Shown here: positions 1 through 7,083 of the stretch, piece after piece
Layout: the number at the start of each line of letters is the position of its first letter
Numbering within the stretch: the stretch's first letter is position 1
Assembly (NCBI GenBank): GCA_002360555.1
Contig: DEQS01000061.1
Location: 1-21,384 of the forward strand
Length of the DNA: 21,384 nucleotides
Direction of reading: 5' to 3'
Source of the DNA: Chloracidobacterium sp. UBA3360
GTDB taxonomy: Bacteria > Acidobacteriota > Blastocatellia > Pyrinomonadales > Pyrinomonadaceae
The notes under the pieces: generated by a model
Database searches by the model: none
Told to the model about the DNA's origin: nothing
Seen by the model: only the letters and a program-made list of their open reading frames with translations
Position numbers and translations under genes: made by a program

Positions 1-348
1 AAGATTCACCCGGCGACGCGGACGTTTCAGGCACTGAGGATCGCGGTCAACGGCGAACTCGACATTATCGAGCAGTTTGTCACGGATGCGGTCGATATTT
101 TGAAAACTAACGGTGTGCTCGCGATCATCACCTTTCACTCGCTAGAAGACAGGATCGTAAAGCAGGCGTTCCAAAGGCTTTCGGGCAGATGTTTTTGCCC
201 GCCGCGAATACCGCAATGCATGTGCGGTGCCGCGAAAAAGGTCGAGATATTGACCCGCAAACCGGTCAGAGCGACCGACGAAGAAATTGTTGAAAATCCA
301 CGCTCACGCAGTGCAAAGCTGAGAGCGTGCCGTAAGTTAGAGCAGTAA
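1..348 (+). CDS. rsmH: 16S rRNA (cytosine-1402 N4)-methyltransferase RsmH (MraW), 3' end only
   Basis: Partial gene: the frame is open from base 1 and the start lies outside the window, leaving about 115 C-terminal residues. RsmH uses S-adenosylmethionine to methylate N4 of C1402 in the ribosomal P site. The visible part begins KIHPATRTFQALRIAVNGEL, a signature of this family, followed by the conserved block LAIITFHSLEDRIVKQAF and a cysteine-containing segment (CFCPP...CMCG) that is usual near the RsmH C-terminus. It ends SAKLRACRKLEQ, matching the typical family end (SAKLR). It is normally the first or second gene of the dcw cluster, usually after mraZ, which is not visible here. The ftsL-like gene starts 22 bases downstream, so co-transcription is likely. 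Identification is firm. Confidence 0.96.
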   Translation, partial: KIHPATRTFQALRIAVNGELDIIEQFVTDAVDILKTNGVLAIITFHSLEDRIVKQAFQRLSGRCFCPPRIPQCMCGAAKKVEILTRKPVRATDEEIVENPRSRSAKLRACRKLEQ

Positions 349-370
349 AAACAGACCCGGAGGAACACCA

Positions 371-859
371 ATGATCAAGAGAAAAGCGGCAGCAAGACGG
401 CAGAGCGAACAAAAACGCGGGCGGACATACGCGTTGATCCTTGTATGCGGCCTGTTGGTCGTGTCGGGATTCTTCTTTGCGGGACGTCAGCACTTTTCTT
501 CGATGGATTACGGGATGAAGAATTCGCGCCTGCGTAAGCAGATCGACGACCTCGAAAGCGAAAAACGCCGCCTGCTGCTGGCGCGTGAGATATCGTCCTC
601 GCCGATGGAGATCAAAAAGGCCGCCAAGAAGGTTGGATTTGGCGATCCGACCGCCGATCAGCCACAGATGGCACAGCTGACCTCAGTCACAAAAGACAAG
701 GCTGTTCCGCCTAGCGCGGCAACGACTGCCGCCGCTCCTGACAAATCGTTGATAGTGCGGACTGCTTTGGTCAAACCTGCTCCGCAAGCGGTGACGACGG
801 CTCTTGTTAAAAACAACAAGATCGTGAGCCAGCCCAAACGCACATTGTCAGCCGAATAA
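371..859 (+). CDS. ftsL: FtsL-like septum-formation membrane protein
   Basis: A 162-residue bitopic membrane protein lying between rsmH and ftsI, the position of ftsL. The order is a basic cytoplasmic N-terminus (residues 1-19, many K/R), one membrane segment (about 20-38, ending GFFFAG), and a heptad-rich coiled coil (about 46-80, containing LRKQIDDLESEKRRLLLARE) leading into an FtsL/DivIC-like end (KKAAKKVGF). FtsL pairs with FtsB/DivIC and FtsQ to activate FtsWI at the septum. A strong Shine-Dalgarno, GGAGGA at 359-364, sits 6 bases before the ATG. The odd part is an extra tail (about 100-162) rich in Ala, Pro, Thr and Lys with TALVK repeated twice; typical FtsL proteins are about 100 residues. 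Sequence conservation in this family is low, so the call rests on topology and position. Confidence 0.78.
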   Translation: MIKRKAAARRQSEQKRGRTYALILVCGLLVVSGFFFAGRQHFSSMDYGMKNSRLRKQIDDLESEKRRLLLAREISSSPMEIKKAAKKVGFGDPTADQPQMAQLTSVTKDKAVPPSAATTAAAPDKSLIVRTALVKPAPQAVTTALVKNNKIVSQPKRTLSAE

Positions 860-891
860 CTCCTTAACGTTTTTAGTGCAAAGGCAGCGTC

Positions 892-2901
892 ATGAAAAGA
901 TCTCCGAAATCACGTAAGAAAAATCTCCGTCAGGTCGCTTTTACACGATTCATGCTGATCGTAGCGTTCTTTGTGCTGTGGATCGGCGGTATCAGTGTCC
1001 GGCTTTTTCATTTGCAAGTGACTCAACACGCGTGGCTCAAGGAAAAGGCCGTTGACCTGCGTCAGGACGTCAAACACGACCGGATGTTGCGTGGGACGAT
1101 CTTCGACCGCAACGAACGAGCTCTCGCGATGAGCCTGCCGGTCAAGACTCTTTACGCAAATCCATCCGAGATCACCGACACAGACGCGGCGGCAAAAACG
1201 ATCGCCAAAGCTCTCAAACTCGATGCCGCTCAACTTGCCGCTCAACTTCGGCAGGGAAAAGAAGGCAATAAGAAATATGTCGCGATCGCTAAAAAGCTTG
1301 ATGACGAGGTTGCCCAAAAATATAACAAAGCACTCGACACGCCGGATCTGAAAAAGGGCGATCTGCCCAATTTTACAGGGCTTCATTGGAAAGAAGACCA
1401 AAAACGCAGCTATCCGTATAACACGCTAGCAGCGCAGGTCATCGGGTTTAGCAACGCCGAGGACGACGGTAAGGCCGGCGTTGAGCAGTCGCAGGATGAC
1501 ATCTTGCACGGTGCGGTAATCCGGACATTGCAAGAGCGTGACCGTCTGGGCCGCGTTTACGACGAGACCACCTCGGAACGTGAAAAGCCAAGCGACATCG
1601 TTCTAACGATCAACTCGGCTTACCAATATATGGCCGAGCAGTCGCTGGAAAAACAAGTGCGTGCTTCCGGAGCAAAATCGGGAATGGTCATCGTAATGGT
1701 GCCAAAAACGGGCGAGATCCTCGCGATGGCAAATTATCCGTCGTTTGACCCGAATATCATTACCGAGGCCGCATCGGAGCACATAAGCAATAAAGCTATC
1801 CAGTCAGTATATTCGCCGGGGTCGGTCTTTAAATTGATCACATACGGCTCGGCGCTTGAAAAACATCTCTTTAAGCCGGAAGACATGATCGACGCCGGTA
1901 ACGGCACGATCACCGTCGCGGATCATAAATTTACCGATTCGCACGGCGTTGGCCGCGTCAATTATTCACAGGCACTCGCCCATTCGAGCAATGTTTGTGC
2001 GATCAAAACGGGCATGAGCGTTGGCAAGGACGATTTCTATTCGCTGGTGCAGCGGTTGGGGTTTGGTGCCAGGACAGGCGTCGAGCTACCGGGTGAGATA
2101 CAGGGGCTTGTTAGGTCGCCCGAAAAGTGGAACGGCGACTCTCTCGCGTCAATGTCGATCGGCTATGAAATTGACGTGACGGCGTTGCAAATAACAGGGG
2201 CTTTTGCGACGATAGCAAATGACGGAGTTAGGGTCCAACCTCACATTATCAAGGAAATTCGCGGCTCAAATGAGCAACCGAAAACGATCACCGAACCGAA
2301 GCAAACACAGGTGGTCAGCGCTCAAACTGCGCGAGATCTGAGGACGATGTTGAGACAGGTCGTGCTGACCGGAACCGGCAAGCGGGCGCAGCTAAATGGC
2401 TACACCGCGGCGGGTAAAACCGGCACGGCGTGGAAATTTAACGCGAAATCGAAATCGGTCGACTCATCCAAATACATCTCGTCATTTATCGGGATGGCCC
2501 CGGCGGACAATCCCGAGATCGTGGTCGCGGTCGTGATGGACGAGCCGAAGGTCGGCGGACGCGATGGCGGTATGGTCTCGGCACCGGTTTTTCGCGAGGT
2601 GGCACAGCAGATACTCGAGGATATGAAGGTCGCAAAAGATGCGCCTTTTAAGCAGGAGACGCTGATCGCAAGCAACGACATTCCCGAAACACCGCCGGTT
2701 GATGCGATAAAAGCAAAACCCGGCGAAAAGACGGAAAAGGGGACGACAGTAAAACCGACCGAACCGGCTGATAAGAATAAGACAAAAGACATCAAGAAAA
2801 CGACCGACAAAAAGATTGATGCTAAGGGTAAAATGACCGCCATATTCAAACGGCGGATAACGTTAAAAGAGATCGCAGAACCGGCAGACACGAAAACTTG
2901 A
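892..2901 (+). CDS. ftsI: Septal peptidoglycan transpeptidase FtsI (class B penicillin-binding protein, PBP3-like)
   Basis: A 669-residue class B PBP that cross-links septal peptidoglycan in the periplasm as partner of FtsW. There is a basic N-terminus and one membrane anchor (about residues 19-37). The dimerisation/pedestal domain begins with RGTIFDRNERALA (67-77). The transpeptidase domain has all three catalytic motifs: SVFK (311-314, nucleophile S311), SSN (365-367) and KTGT (509-512). There is no PASTA domain. Instead, after the transpeptidase fold ends near 577, a tail of about 90 residues is very rich in Lys, Thr, Pro and Asp. The start is the ATG at 892 with a weak AAGG upstream. The stop TGA overlaps the TTG start of murF, suggesting translational coupling. 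No murE lies between ftsI and murF, which is unusual. Confidence 0.95.
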   Translation: MKRSPKSRKKNLRQVAFTRFMLIVAFFVLWIGGISVRLFHLQVTQHAWLKEKAVDLRQDVKHDRMLRGTIFDRNERALAMSLPVKTLYANPSEITDTDAAAKTIAKALKLDAAQLAAQLRQGKEGNKKYVAIAKKLDDEVAQKYNKALDTPDLKKGDLPNFTGLHWKEDQKRSYPYNTLAAQVIGFSNAEDDGKAGVEQSQDDILHGAVIRTLQERDRLGRVYDETTSEREKPSDIVLTINSAYQYMAEQSLEKQVRASGAKSGMVIVMVPKTGEILAMANYPSFDPNIITEAASEHISNKAIQSVYSPGSVFKLITYGSALEKHLFKPEDMIDAGNGTITVADHKFTDSHGVGRVNYSQALAHSSNVCAIKTGMSVGKDDFYSLVQRLGFGARTGVELPGEIQGLVRSPEKWNGDSLASMSIGYEIDVTALQITGAFATIANDGVRVQPHIIKEIRGSNEQPKTITEPKQTQVVSAQTARDLRTMLRQVVLTGTGKRAQLNGYTAAGKTGTAWKFNAKSKSVDSSKYISSFIGMAPADNPEIVVAVVMDEPKVGGRDGGMVSAPVFREVAQQILEDMKVAKDAPFKQETLIASNDIPETPPVDAIKAKPGEKTEKGTTVKPTEPADKNKTKDIKKTTDKKIDAKGKMTAIFKRRITLKEIAEPADTKT

Positions 2902-4352
2902 AACTTGAAACCGCCATCGGATATATGAACGCTCAGGCGTCCACACTAGACCCCGCTTTGCTTGGCCGCGAAGTGGGTTCTTTTGCTATCGATTCGCGTG
3001 AAGTTCAGCCGGAGGGGATGTTTTTCGCCCTCTCGCAGCCCGAATACAAAGACAATTGTTTTAACGGAGATTTTGACGATTCGACGCAATTCGTCCCGTC
3101 GGGGTTTGATAAAGGTGCCGTTGCTTGTGTCGTTCGCGAGGACAGATACGAGGAACATAAAGCGGAGTTGGAGCCCTTTCACGACCGCTTGATCTTTGTC
3201 GATGATGCGATCGCGGCATTTCAGCGGTTGGCACACGGGATCTATCTCGAATGGAACAAGCCTGTCGTCGCAGTTACGGGAAGTGCTGGTAAAACAACGG
3301 CGAAAGAACTGACGGCTCATGTTCTCGCCTCAAGCGGGCGAAAAGTGCTCCGCAATATCAAAAATTACAATAATGGCCTTGGTCTGCCGCTGACGGTCAT
3401 TAATTTGGCGAATGACAAGAGCTATGACGTTGCCGTTCTTGAGATGGGGATGTCCACGCCCAATAACGAGATTGCCCGTCTGTGCCGCATCACGCCGCCC
3501 GATGTTGCAGTTGAGTTAAACGTGCTGCCTGTACACATTGAGCACCTTGGTTCGATCGAACGGATCCAACAGGCAAAGGCCGAGCTTGTCGAAGGGATGA
3601 AGGTCGGCGGCGTCGCTGTGCTGAACGCAGACGACCATCGTGTCGCGGCGATGGAGCCTCTCAGCAAAGGCCGGACGATCACATACGGAATCGAAAATCC
3701 GGCAGATGTGCGTGCGGAAAATATCAGATTTGAGCGTTTTGGCGAGACGACATTTACGCTCGTATCTGGCGACGAAAGGGCTGAAGTGACATTTCCGCTC
3801 AATGGTAAGCATAATATCCTAAACGCTTTGGCGGCAGCGTCGGTTGGACGCAGTTTCGGAATGACGGTTGCGGAAGTAGCCGAGAGCCTAAAAACCGTCG
3901 AACCGCCGCCGCAGCGTGGCGAGGTCCTGCATTTTGCGGACGGATTTACAGTTATCAATGATTCGTACAATTCGAATCCGTCGGCTCTGCTGTCGATGGT
4001 AAAAACGCTTGTAGAGGGCAGCAATAGCGGCCAGCGAAAGATCGTCGTTGCGGGTGAGATGCTTGAGCTTGGGTCGGATGCTGCGAATATCCACCGCGAG
4101 ACGGGCGAATCGATCGCGACGAGTGGTGTTGATATGCTGATCGGCGTTCGCGGATTTGGGCAGGAATTGGTTAACGGCGCAAAATCGGCGGGGCTCACGG
4201 ATTCTCAGTTTGCGGCGGATTCTGACGCGGCTGGTGATATTGTTGCGGCCATGGCGGCAAAAGGTGATGTAATTCTCGTCAAAGGCTCGCGCGGTGTGCG
4301 GACGGAGAAGGTTATCGAGAAGTTGTTGGAAAAGTTCAAATTGGAGGCATAG
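2898..4352 (+). CDS. murF: UDP-N-acetylmuramoyl-tripeptide--D-alanyl-D-alanine ligase MurF
   Basis: A 484-residue Mur ligase that adds D-Ala-D-Ala to the UDP-MurNAc-tripeptide in the cytoplasm with ATP. Visible motifs are the N-terminal IDSREVQPEGMFFAL uridine-binding region (31-45), the ATP loop GSAGKTT (128-134), NYNNGLGLPLT (157-167), LEMGMS (181-186), the substrate segment HIEHLGSIE (213-221) and INDSYNSNPSAL in the C-terminal domain. Length is normal for MurF. The start is taken as TTG 2898, whose last bases overlap the ftsI stop (TTGA). The next in-frame ATG (2925) would remove nine residues that align with the usual MurF N-terminus (MKL...). The downstream spacer before mraY holds a palindromic repeat. 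Confidence 0.95.
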   Translation: MKLETAIGYMNAQASTLDPALLGREVGSFAIDSREVQPEGMFFALSQPEYKDNCFNGDFDDSTQFVPSGFDKGAVACVVREDRYEEHKAELEPFHDRLIFVDDAIAAFQRLAHGIYLEWNKPVVAVTGSAGKTTAKELTAHVLASSGRKVLRNIKNYNNGLGLPLTVINLANDKSYDVAVLEMGMSTPNNEIARLCRITPPDVAVELNVLPVHIEHLGSIERIQQAKAELVEGMKVGGVAVLNADDHRVAAMEPLSKGRTITYGIENPADVRAENIRFERFGETTFTLVSGDERAEVTFPLNGKHNILNALAAASVGRSFGMTVAEVAESLKTVEPPPQRGEVLHFADGFTVINDSYNSNPSALLSMVKTLVEGSNSGQRKIVVAGEMLELGSDAANIHRETGESIATSGVDMLIGVRGFGQELVNGAKSAGLTDSQFAADSDAAGDIVAAMAAKGDVILVKGSRGVRTEKVIEKLLEKFKLEA

Positions 4353-4355
4353 TTT

Positions 4356-4419
4356 GGAGTACCGCCTTTAGGCGGCAGTATTTGAGAATGAGAGTTTAGC
4401 CGCCTAAAGGCGGGACTCC
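4356..4419. repeat. Palindromic repeat (REP/MITE-like hairpin) between murF and mraY
   Basis: Two 21-bp arms, 4356-4376 and 4399-4419, are inverted copies with a single mismatch (T/G near the outer end), separated by a 22-base AT-rich loop. Each arm itself contains a smaller palindrome, CCGCCTTTAGGCGG on the left and CCGCCTAAAGGCGG on the right. The element fills most of the 78-bp spacer and has no T-run after it, so it is not a standard terminator. The right arm plus the five bases after it (4399-4424) recurs with two mismatches inside valS at 18104-18129, showing this is a dispersed repeat. In mRNA it would form a very stable hairpin inside the operon, possibly acting on transcript stability. 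Confidence 0.9.
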
Positions 4420-4430
4420 GAACGAAAACG

Positions 4431-5576
4431 ATGCTATATCACTTCCTCTATCAGTTTCTTTTCAGAAATTACGGGTCGGAATACGATTCGCCTTATTTTT
4501 ATAAGGTCTTTAACGTCGTCCAGTATGTGACATTTCGCACGGCGATAGCCGCGATCACTGCCCTGCTGATCTCGCTGCTGTTTGGTGGAAAGGTGATCCG
4601 TAAGCTTGCCGAACTGAAATTTGGCCAGGAGATCCGCGAAGAAGGGCCGGCATCGCATATCGAGAAAAAAGGCACACCGACGATGGGCGGGATACTAGTG
4701 ATCGGCTCGGTTTTTATTTCCACACTGCTTTGGGCAAAACTCGACGGGCTCTATCTCTGGCTTGCGTTAGGTGCGACGACATTGTTCGCAGCAGTTGGTT
4801 TCGCTGACGACTGGATCAAGATCGTTAAGAAACGCAGCCTCGGACTAACGGGCAAGCAAAAACTGGCGGGGCAGTTATTGACCGCACTGCTCGTTTGGGG
4901 CGTTCTGTATTTCTTTACTAGCTATTCGTGGAATCTGAGCATCCCGTTTTTCAAGGAAACGGCCCTTCCGTTTGGGGCCAGCGTTATTCCGGCGGGTTTG
5001 TATCTACTGTTTATTGCCTTCATTTTATTGGGTTCATCTAACGCCGTAAACCTTACCGATGGGCTTGATGGGCTTGCCATTAGCGTGACGTTTATTGCGA
5101 TGTCCGCGTTGACCGCGCTGACATATGTCGCTAGCGATGCACGCTGGGCCGAGCGTTTGGACATCACGCATAATCCGGCGGCGGCAGAATTGACGGTATT
5201 CTGCGGAGCAATGGCCGGGGCGAGCCTCGGGTTTCTATGGTATAACGCGCCGCCCGCTGAGGTTTTTATGGGCGATGTTGGGTCGCTCGCGATCGGTGGA
5301 GCACTCGGCACCGTAGCAATTTTGACGAAGCAAGAATTTCTACTGCCTTTTATCGGCGGCGTGTTCATTATCGAAGCTTTGTCGGTAATGACGCAGGTTT
5401 CGGTATTCAAGCTGACAAAACGCGGCGGCCAACCCGGCAAAAGAATATTCAAAATGACGCCGCTGCACCATCATTTTGAGATGTCCGGGTGGAAAGAGCC
5501 AAAGATCGTCTTTCGGTTTGTGATCGTAGCGATATTGTTTGCGTTGTTGAGTTTGTCCACATTAAAACTGCGGTAG
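4431..5576 (+). CDS. mraY: Phospho-N-acetylmuramoyl-pentapeptide-transferase MraY
   Basis: A 381-residue polytopic membrane enzyme that transfers phospho-MurNAc-pentapeptide from UDP to undecaprenyl phosphate, making lipid I on the inner face of the membrane. Family signatures are all present: KKGTPTMGG (79-87), the Asp pair in FADDWIK (D126, D127), NAVNLTDGLDGLA (204-216), the catalytic-site Asp in FMGDVGS (D282) and the PLHHHFE histidine motif (344-350). About ten hydrophobic segments are spread along the length, which is normal for the family. The ATG at 4431 follows the palindromic repeat by 11 bases and has no recognisable Shine-Dalgarno, which is odd for a gene in this operon. It may depend on the upstream hairpin or on a weak site. 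Confidence 0.97.
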   Translation: MLYHFLYQFLFRNYGSEYDSPYFYKVFNVVQYVTFRTAIAAITALLISLLFGGKVIRKLAELKFGQEIREEGPASHIEKKGTPTMGGILVIGSVFISTLLWAKLDGLYLWLALGATTLFAAVGFADDWIKIVKKRSLGLTGKQKLAGQLLTALLVWGVLYFFTSYSWNLSIPFFKETALPFGASVIPAGLYLLFIAFILLGSSNAVNLTDGLDGLAISVTFIAMSALTALTYVASDARWAERLDITHNPAAAELTVFCGAMAGASLGFLWYNAPPAEVFMGDVGSLAIGGALGTVAILTKQEFLLPFIGGVFIIEALSVMTQVSVFKLTKRGGQPGKRIFKMTPLHHHFEMSGWKEPKIVFRFVIVAILFALLSLSTLKLR

Positions 5577-5579
5577 GTT

Positions 5580-5640
5580 TTGGTCCGGTCCGGACCAGGT
5601 GGACCAAGGTGGACCAAGGTGGACCAAGGTAGACCAAGAC
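5580..5640. repeat. 10-bp tandem repeat with inverted head, mraY-murD spacer
   Basis: Four adjacent 10-bp units GGTGGACCAA occupy 5598-5637; the fourth has a single change (GGTAGACCAA). Just upstream lies a perfect palindrome GGTCCGGACC (5587-5596), and TTGGTCC (5580-5586) is the inverse complement of GGACCAA inside the units. The array therefore begins immediately after the mraY stop as an inverted copy and then runs in tandem. It spans the region in front of the murD start and could vary in copy number. A GTG in the first unit opens the murD frame but would place the array in the coding sequence. Confidence 0.9.
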
Positions 5641-5649
5641 CGGGAATTG

Positions 5650-7056
5650 ATGATCATTGAAGGCAGAAAAGCACTGGTTTTGGGGGCGGGAAAGTCCGGC
5701 GTAGCGTCGGCGAGATTCCTGGCGGAACGTGGTGCGACGGTTGCTCTGCACGATAAACGCGAAGTCGAAAGCTGGTCCGAGGCAGCTAGATCTTTGAAAA
5801 CTGAATTGAATGTCGGGCTGATGGGTGGCGATATTCCGTCGTGGCTGCTCGATCAGATCGATCTGGTCGTCATCTCGCCCGGCGTGCCGACGAACACGAT
5901 CCCCGCGCGCTACGTTGACCGCAAAGACGGCGAGGTTATCGGCGAAGTCGAACTGGCGTACCGGTTCATGAAAGGCCGCATCGTCGCGATCACGGGCTCG
6001 AACGGCAAGACAACAACGACCGCTCTGATCGGTGAATTGCTAAAGGATGCTGGTATCCCGACGCAGGTCGGCGGCAATATCGGAACGCCTCTTTTGAGCC
6101 TCGCAGAGACATCTGTCGATGACGGATGGACGGTCGCCGAGCTGTCGAGCTTTCAGCTTGAAACGATCGTCGATTTTCGGCCCAATGTCGGGCTTTGCCT
6201 GAACGTGACGCCAAATCACCTCGACCGTTACGAGGGCTTTCACGAATACGCTCTCGCAAAGCACCGCATTTTCATGAACCAAACGCCGGACGATGTTGCG
6301 GTTCTAAATGCCGACGACCGGATAACGGCTGACTGGGCAAGCGGTCTGCTCGCAAATGTCGTGATGTTTAGCGTAAAACGCGAGCTTGAGGACGGCCTTT
6401 TTCTGCGGGGAAATGAGCTTGTCTGTCGTGCGAATGGTAAAGAAAAAGTGCTTACAACTCGCGAAGACATTTTTTTGAAAGGGCTGCACAACGTCGAAAA
6501 TGTTCTCGCGGCGTTCGCGGCGGGACTCGCTTGCGGAGCCGATCCCGAATCGATGCTTGAGACGGTCAAGAATTTCAAAGGCGTCGAGCACCGCATCGAA
6601 TTTGTAGCCGAGATCAACGGCGTCAGGTTTTACAACGACTCAAAAGCGACGTCGGTCGATGCCACTTCAAAAGCCCTCGAAGCCCTGAGCGGCGGCAATG
6701 GTAAGACGGTGCTCATTCTCGGCGGCAAAGGAAAAAATGCGCCATACGCGCCGCTTGTGCCGCTGATCGAAAGCTCTGTGCGGACTTTGGTTTTGATCGG
6801 TGAGGATGCTGATAATATCGAATCGCAACTTACCGGCCACGCAGAGATAATTCGTGCGGGGACGATGGAAGACGCTGTGAGCAAAGGATTTAACGCTGCG
6901 GTGAGCGGTGATGCGGTGTTACTAGCTCCGGCGTGTGCGAGCTTTGACATGTTCAAAAGTTTTGAAGAACGGGGAACGGTTTTTAAGGAAGCGGTTACAG
7001 AACTGAGAAGCAAGAATTCAGAAGCCAGAATCCAGAGGCGGAATTCTAACTTCTGA
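5650..7056 (+). CDS. murD: UDP-N-acetylmuramoyl-L-alanine--D-glutamate ligase MurD
   Basis: A 468-residue Mur ligase that adds D-Glu to UDP-MurNAc-L-Ala in the cytoplasm. From the ATG at 5650 it begins MIIEGRKALVLGAGKSG, the expected N-terminal Rossmann-like uridine-binding region. The ATP loop is GSNGKTTT (116-123), followed by GGNIGTPL (141-148), AELSSFQLE, LNVTPNHLDRY and, in the C-terminal domain, FYNDSKATSVDAT and SFDMFKSFEERG. The frame stays open upstream to a GTG at 5599, but those 17 codons are only the 10-bp tandem repeat, so the ATG is preferred. No good Shine-Dalgarno is seen. The last 17 codons or so (SKNSEARIQRRNSNF end) and the stop are made of a 7-bp phased repeat and are probably a late addition to the gene. 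Confidence 0.95.
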   Translation: MIIEGRKALVLGAGKSGVASARFLAERGATVALHDKREVESWSEAARSLKTELNVGLMGGDIPSWLLDQIDLVVISPGVPTNTIPARYVDRKDGEVIGEVELAYRFMKGRIVAITGSNGKTTTTALIGELLKDAGIPTQVGGNIGTPLLSLAETSVDDGWTVAELSSFQLETIVDFRPNVGLCLNVTPNHLDRYEGFHEYALAKHRIFMNQTPDDVAVLNADDRITADWASGLLANVVMFSVKRELEDGLFLRGNELVCRANGKEKVLTTREDIFLKGLHNVENVLAAFAAGLACGADPESMLETVKNFKGVEHRIEFVAEINGVRFYNDSKATSVDATSKALEALSGGNGKTVLILGGKGKNAPYAPLVPLIESSVRTLVLIGEDADNIESQLTGHAEIIRAGTMEDAVSKGFNAAVSGDAVLLAPACASFDMFKSFEERGTVFKEAVTELRSKNSEARIQRRNSNF

Positions 7057-7075
7057 CTACTTGCTACTGGCTACT
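7006..7075. repeat. Heptad-phased inverted repeat array at the 3' end of murD
   Basis: Read in strict 7-base steps from 7006, five units fit AGANNNN (for example AGAAGCA, AGAATTC, AGAAGCC), ending at 7040. The next five units to 7075 fit the inverse complement, NNNTTCT drifting to NNCTACT (for example GAATTCT, AACTTCT, TGCTACT). The period is kept exactly while the other bases vary. The array covers the last codons and the stop of murD and most of the spacer before ftsW. It can fold as an imperfect hairpin; AGAATTC (7013-7019) and GAATTCT (7041-7047) pair perfectly. Confidence 0.85.
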
Positions 7076-7083
7076 GAGAAGAA

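Noticed and set aside
3422..4198. Long open frame (258 codons) on the - strand opposite murF
   Set aside because: The + strand encodes a complete MurF with all motifs; the antisense frame has Ser/Thr/Pro-rich composition typical of a shadow and no start signals.
4356..4430. Terminator between murF and mraY
   Set aside because: Strong hairpin but no T-run on either side, and a copy of its arm in valS shows it is a dispersed repeat.
5598..5637. CRISPR-like array in the mraY-murD spacer
   Set aside because: Units are only 10 bp and adjacent, without spacers; no cas genes in the window.
5599..5649. GTG start for murD giving 17 extra residues
   Set aside because: Those codons are only the tandem repeat, and the conserved MurD N-terminus begins at the ATG 5650.
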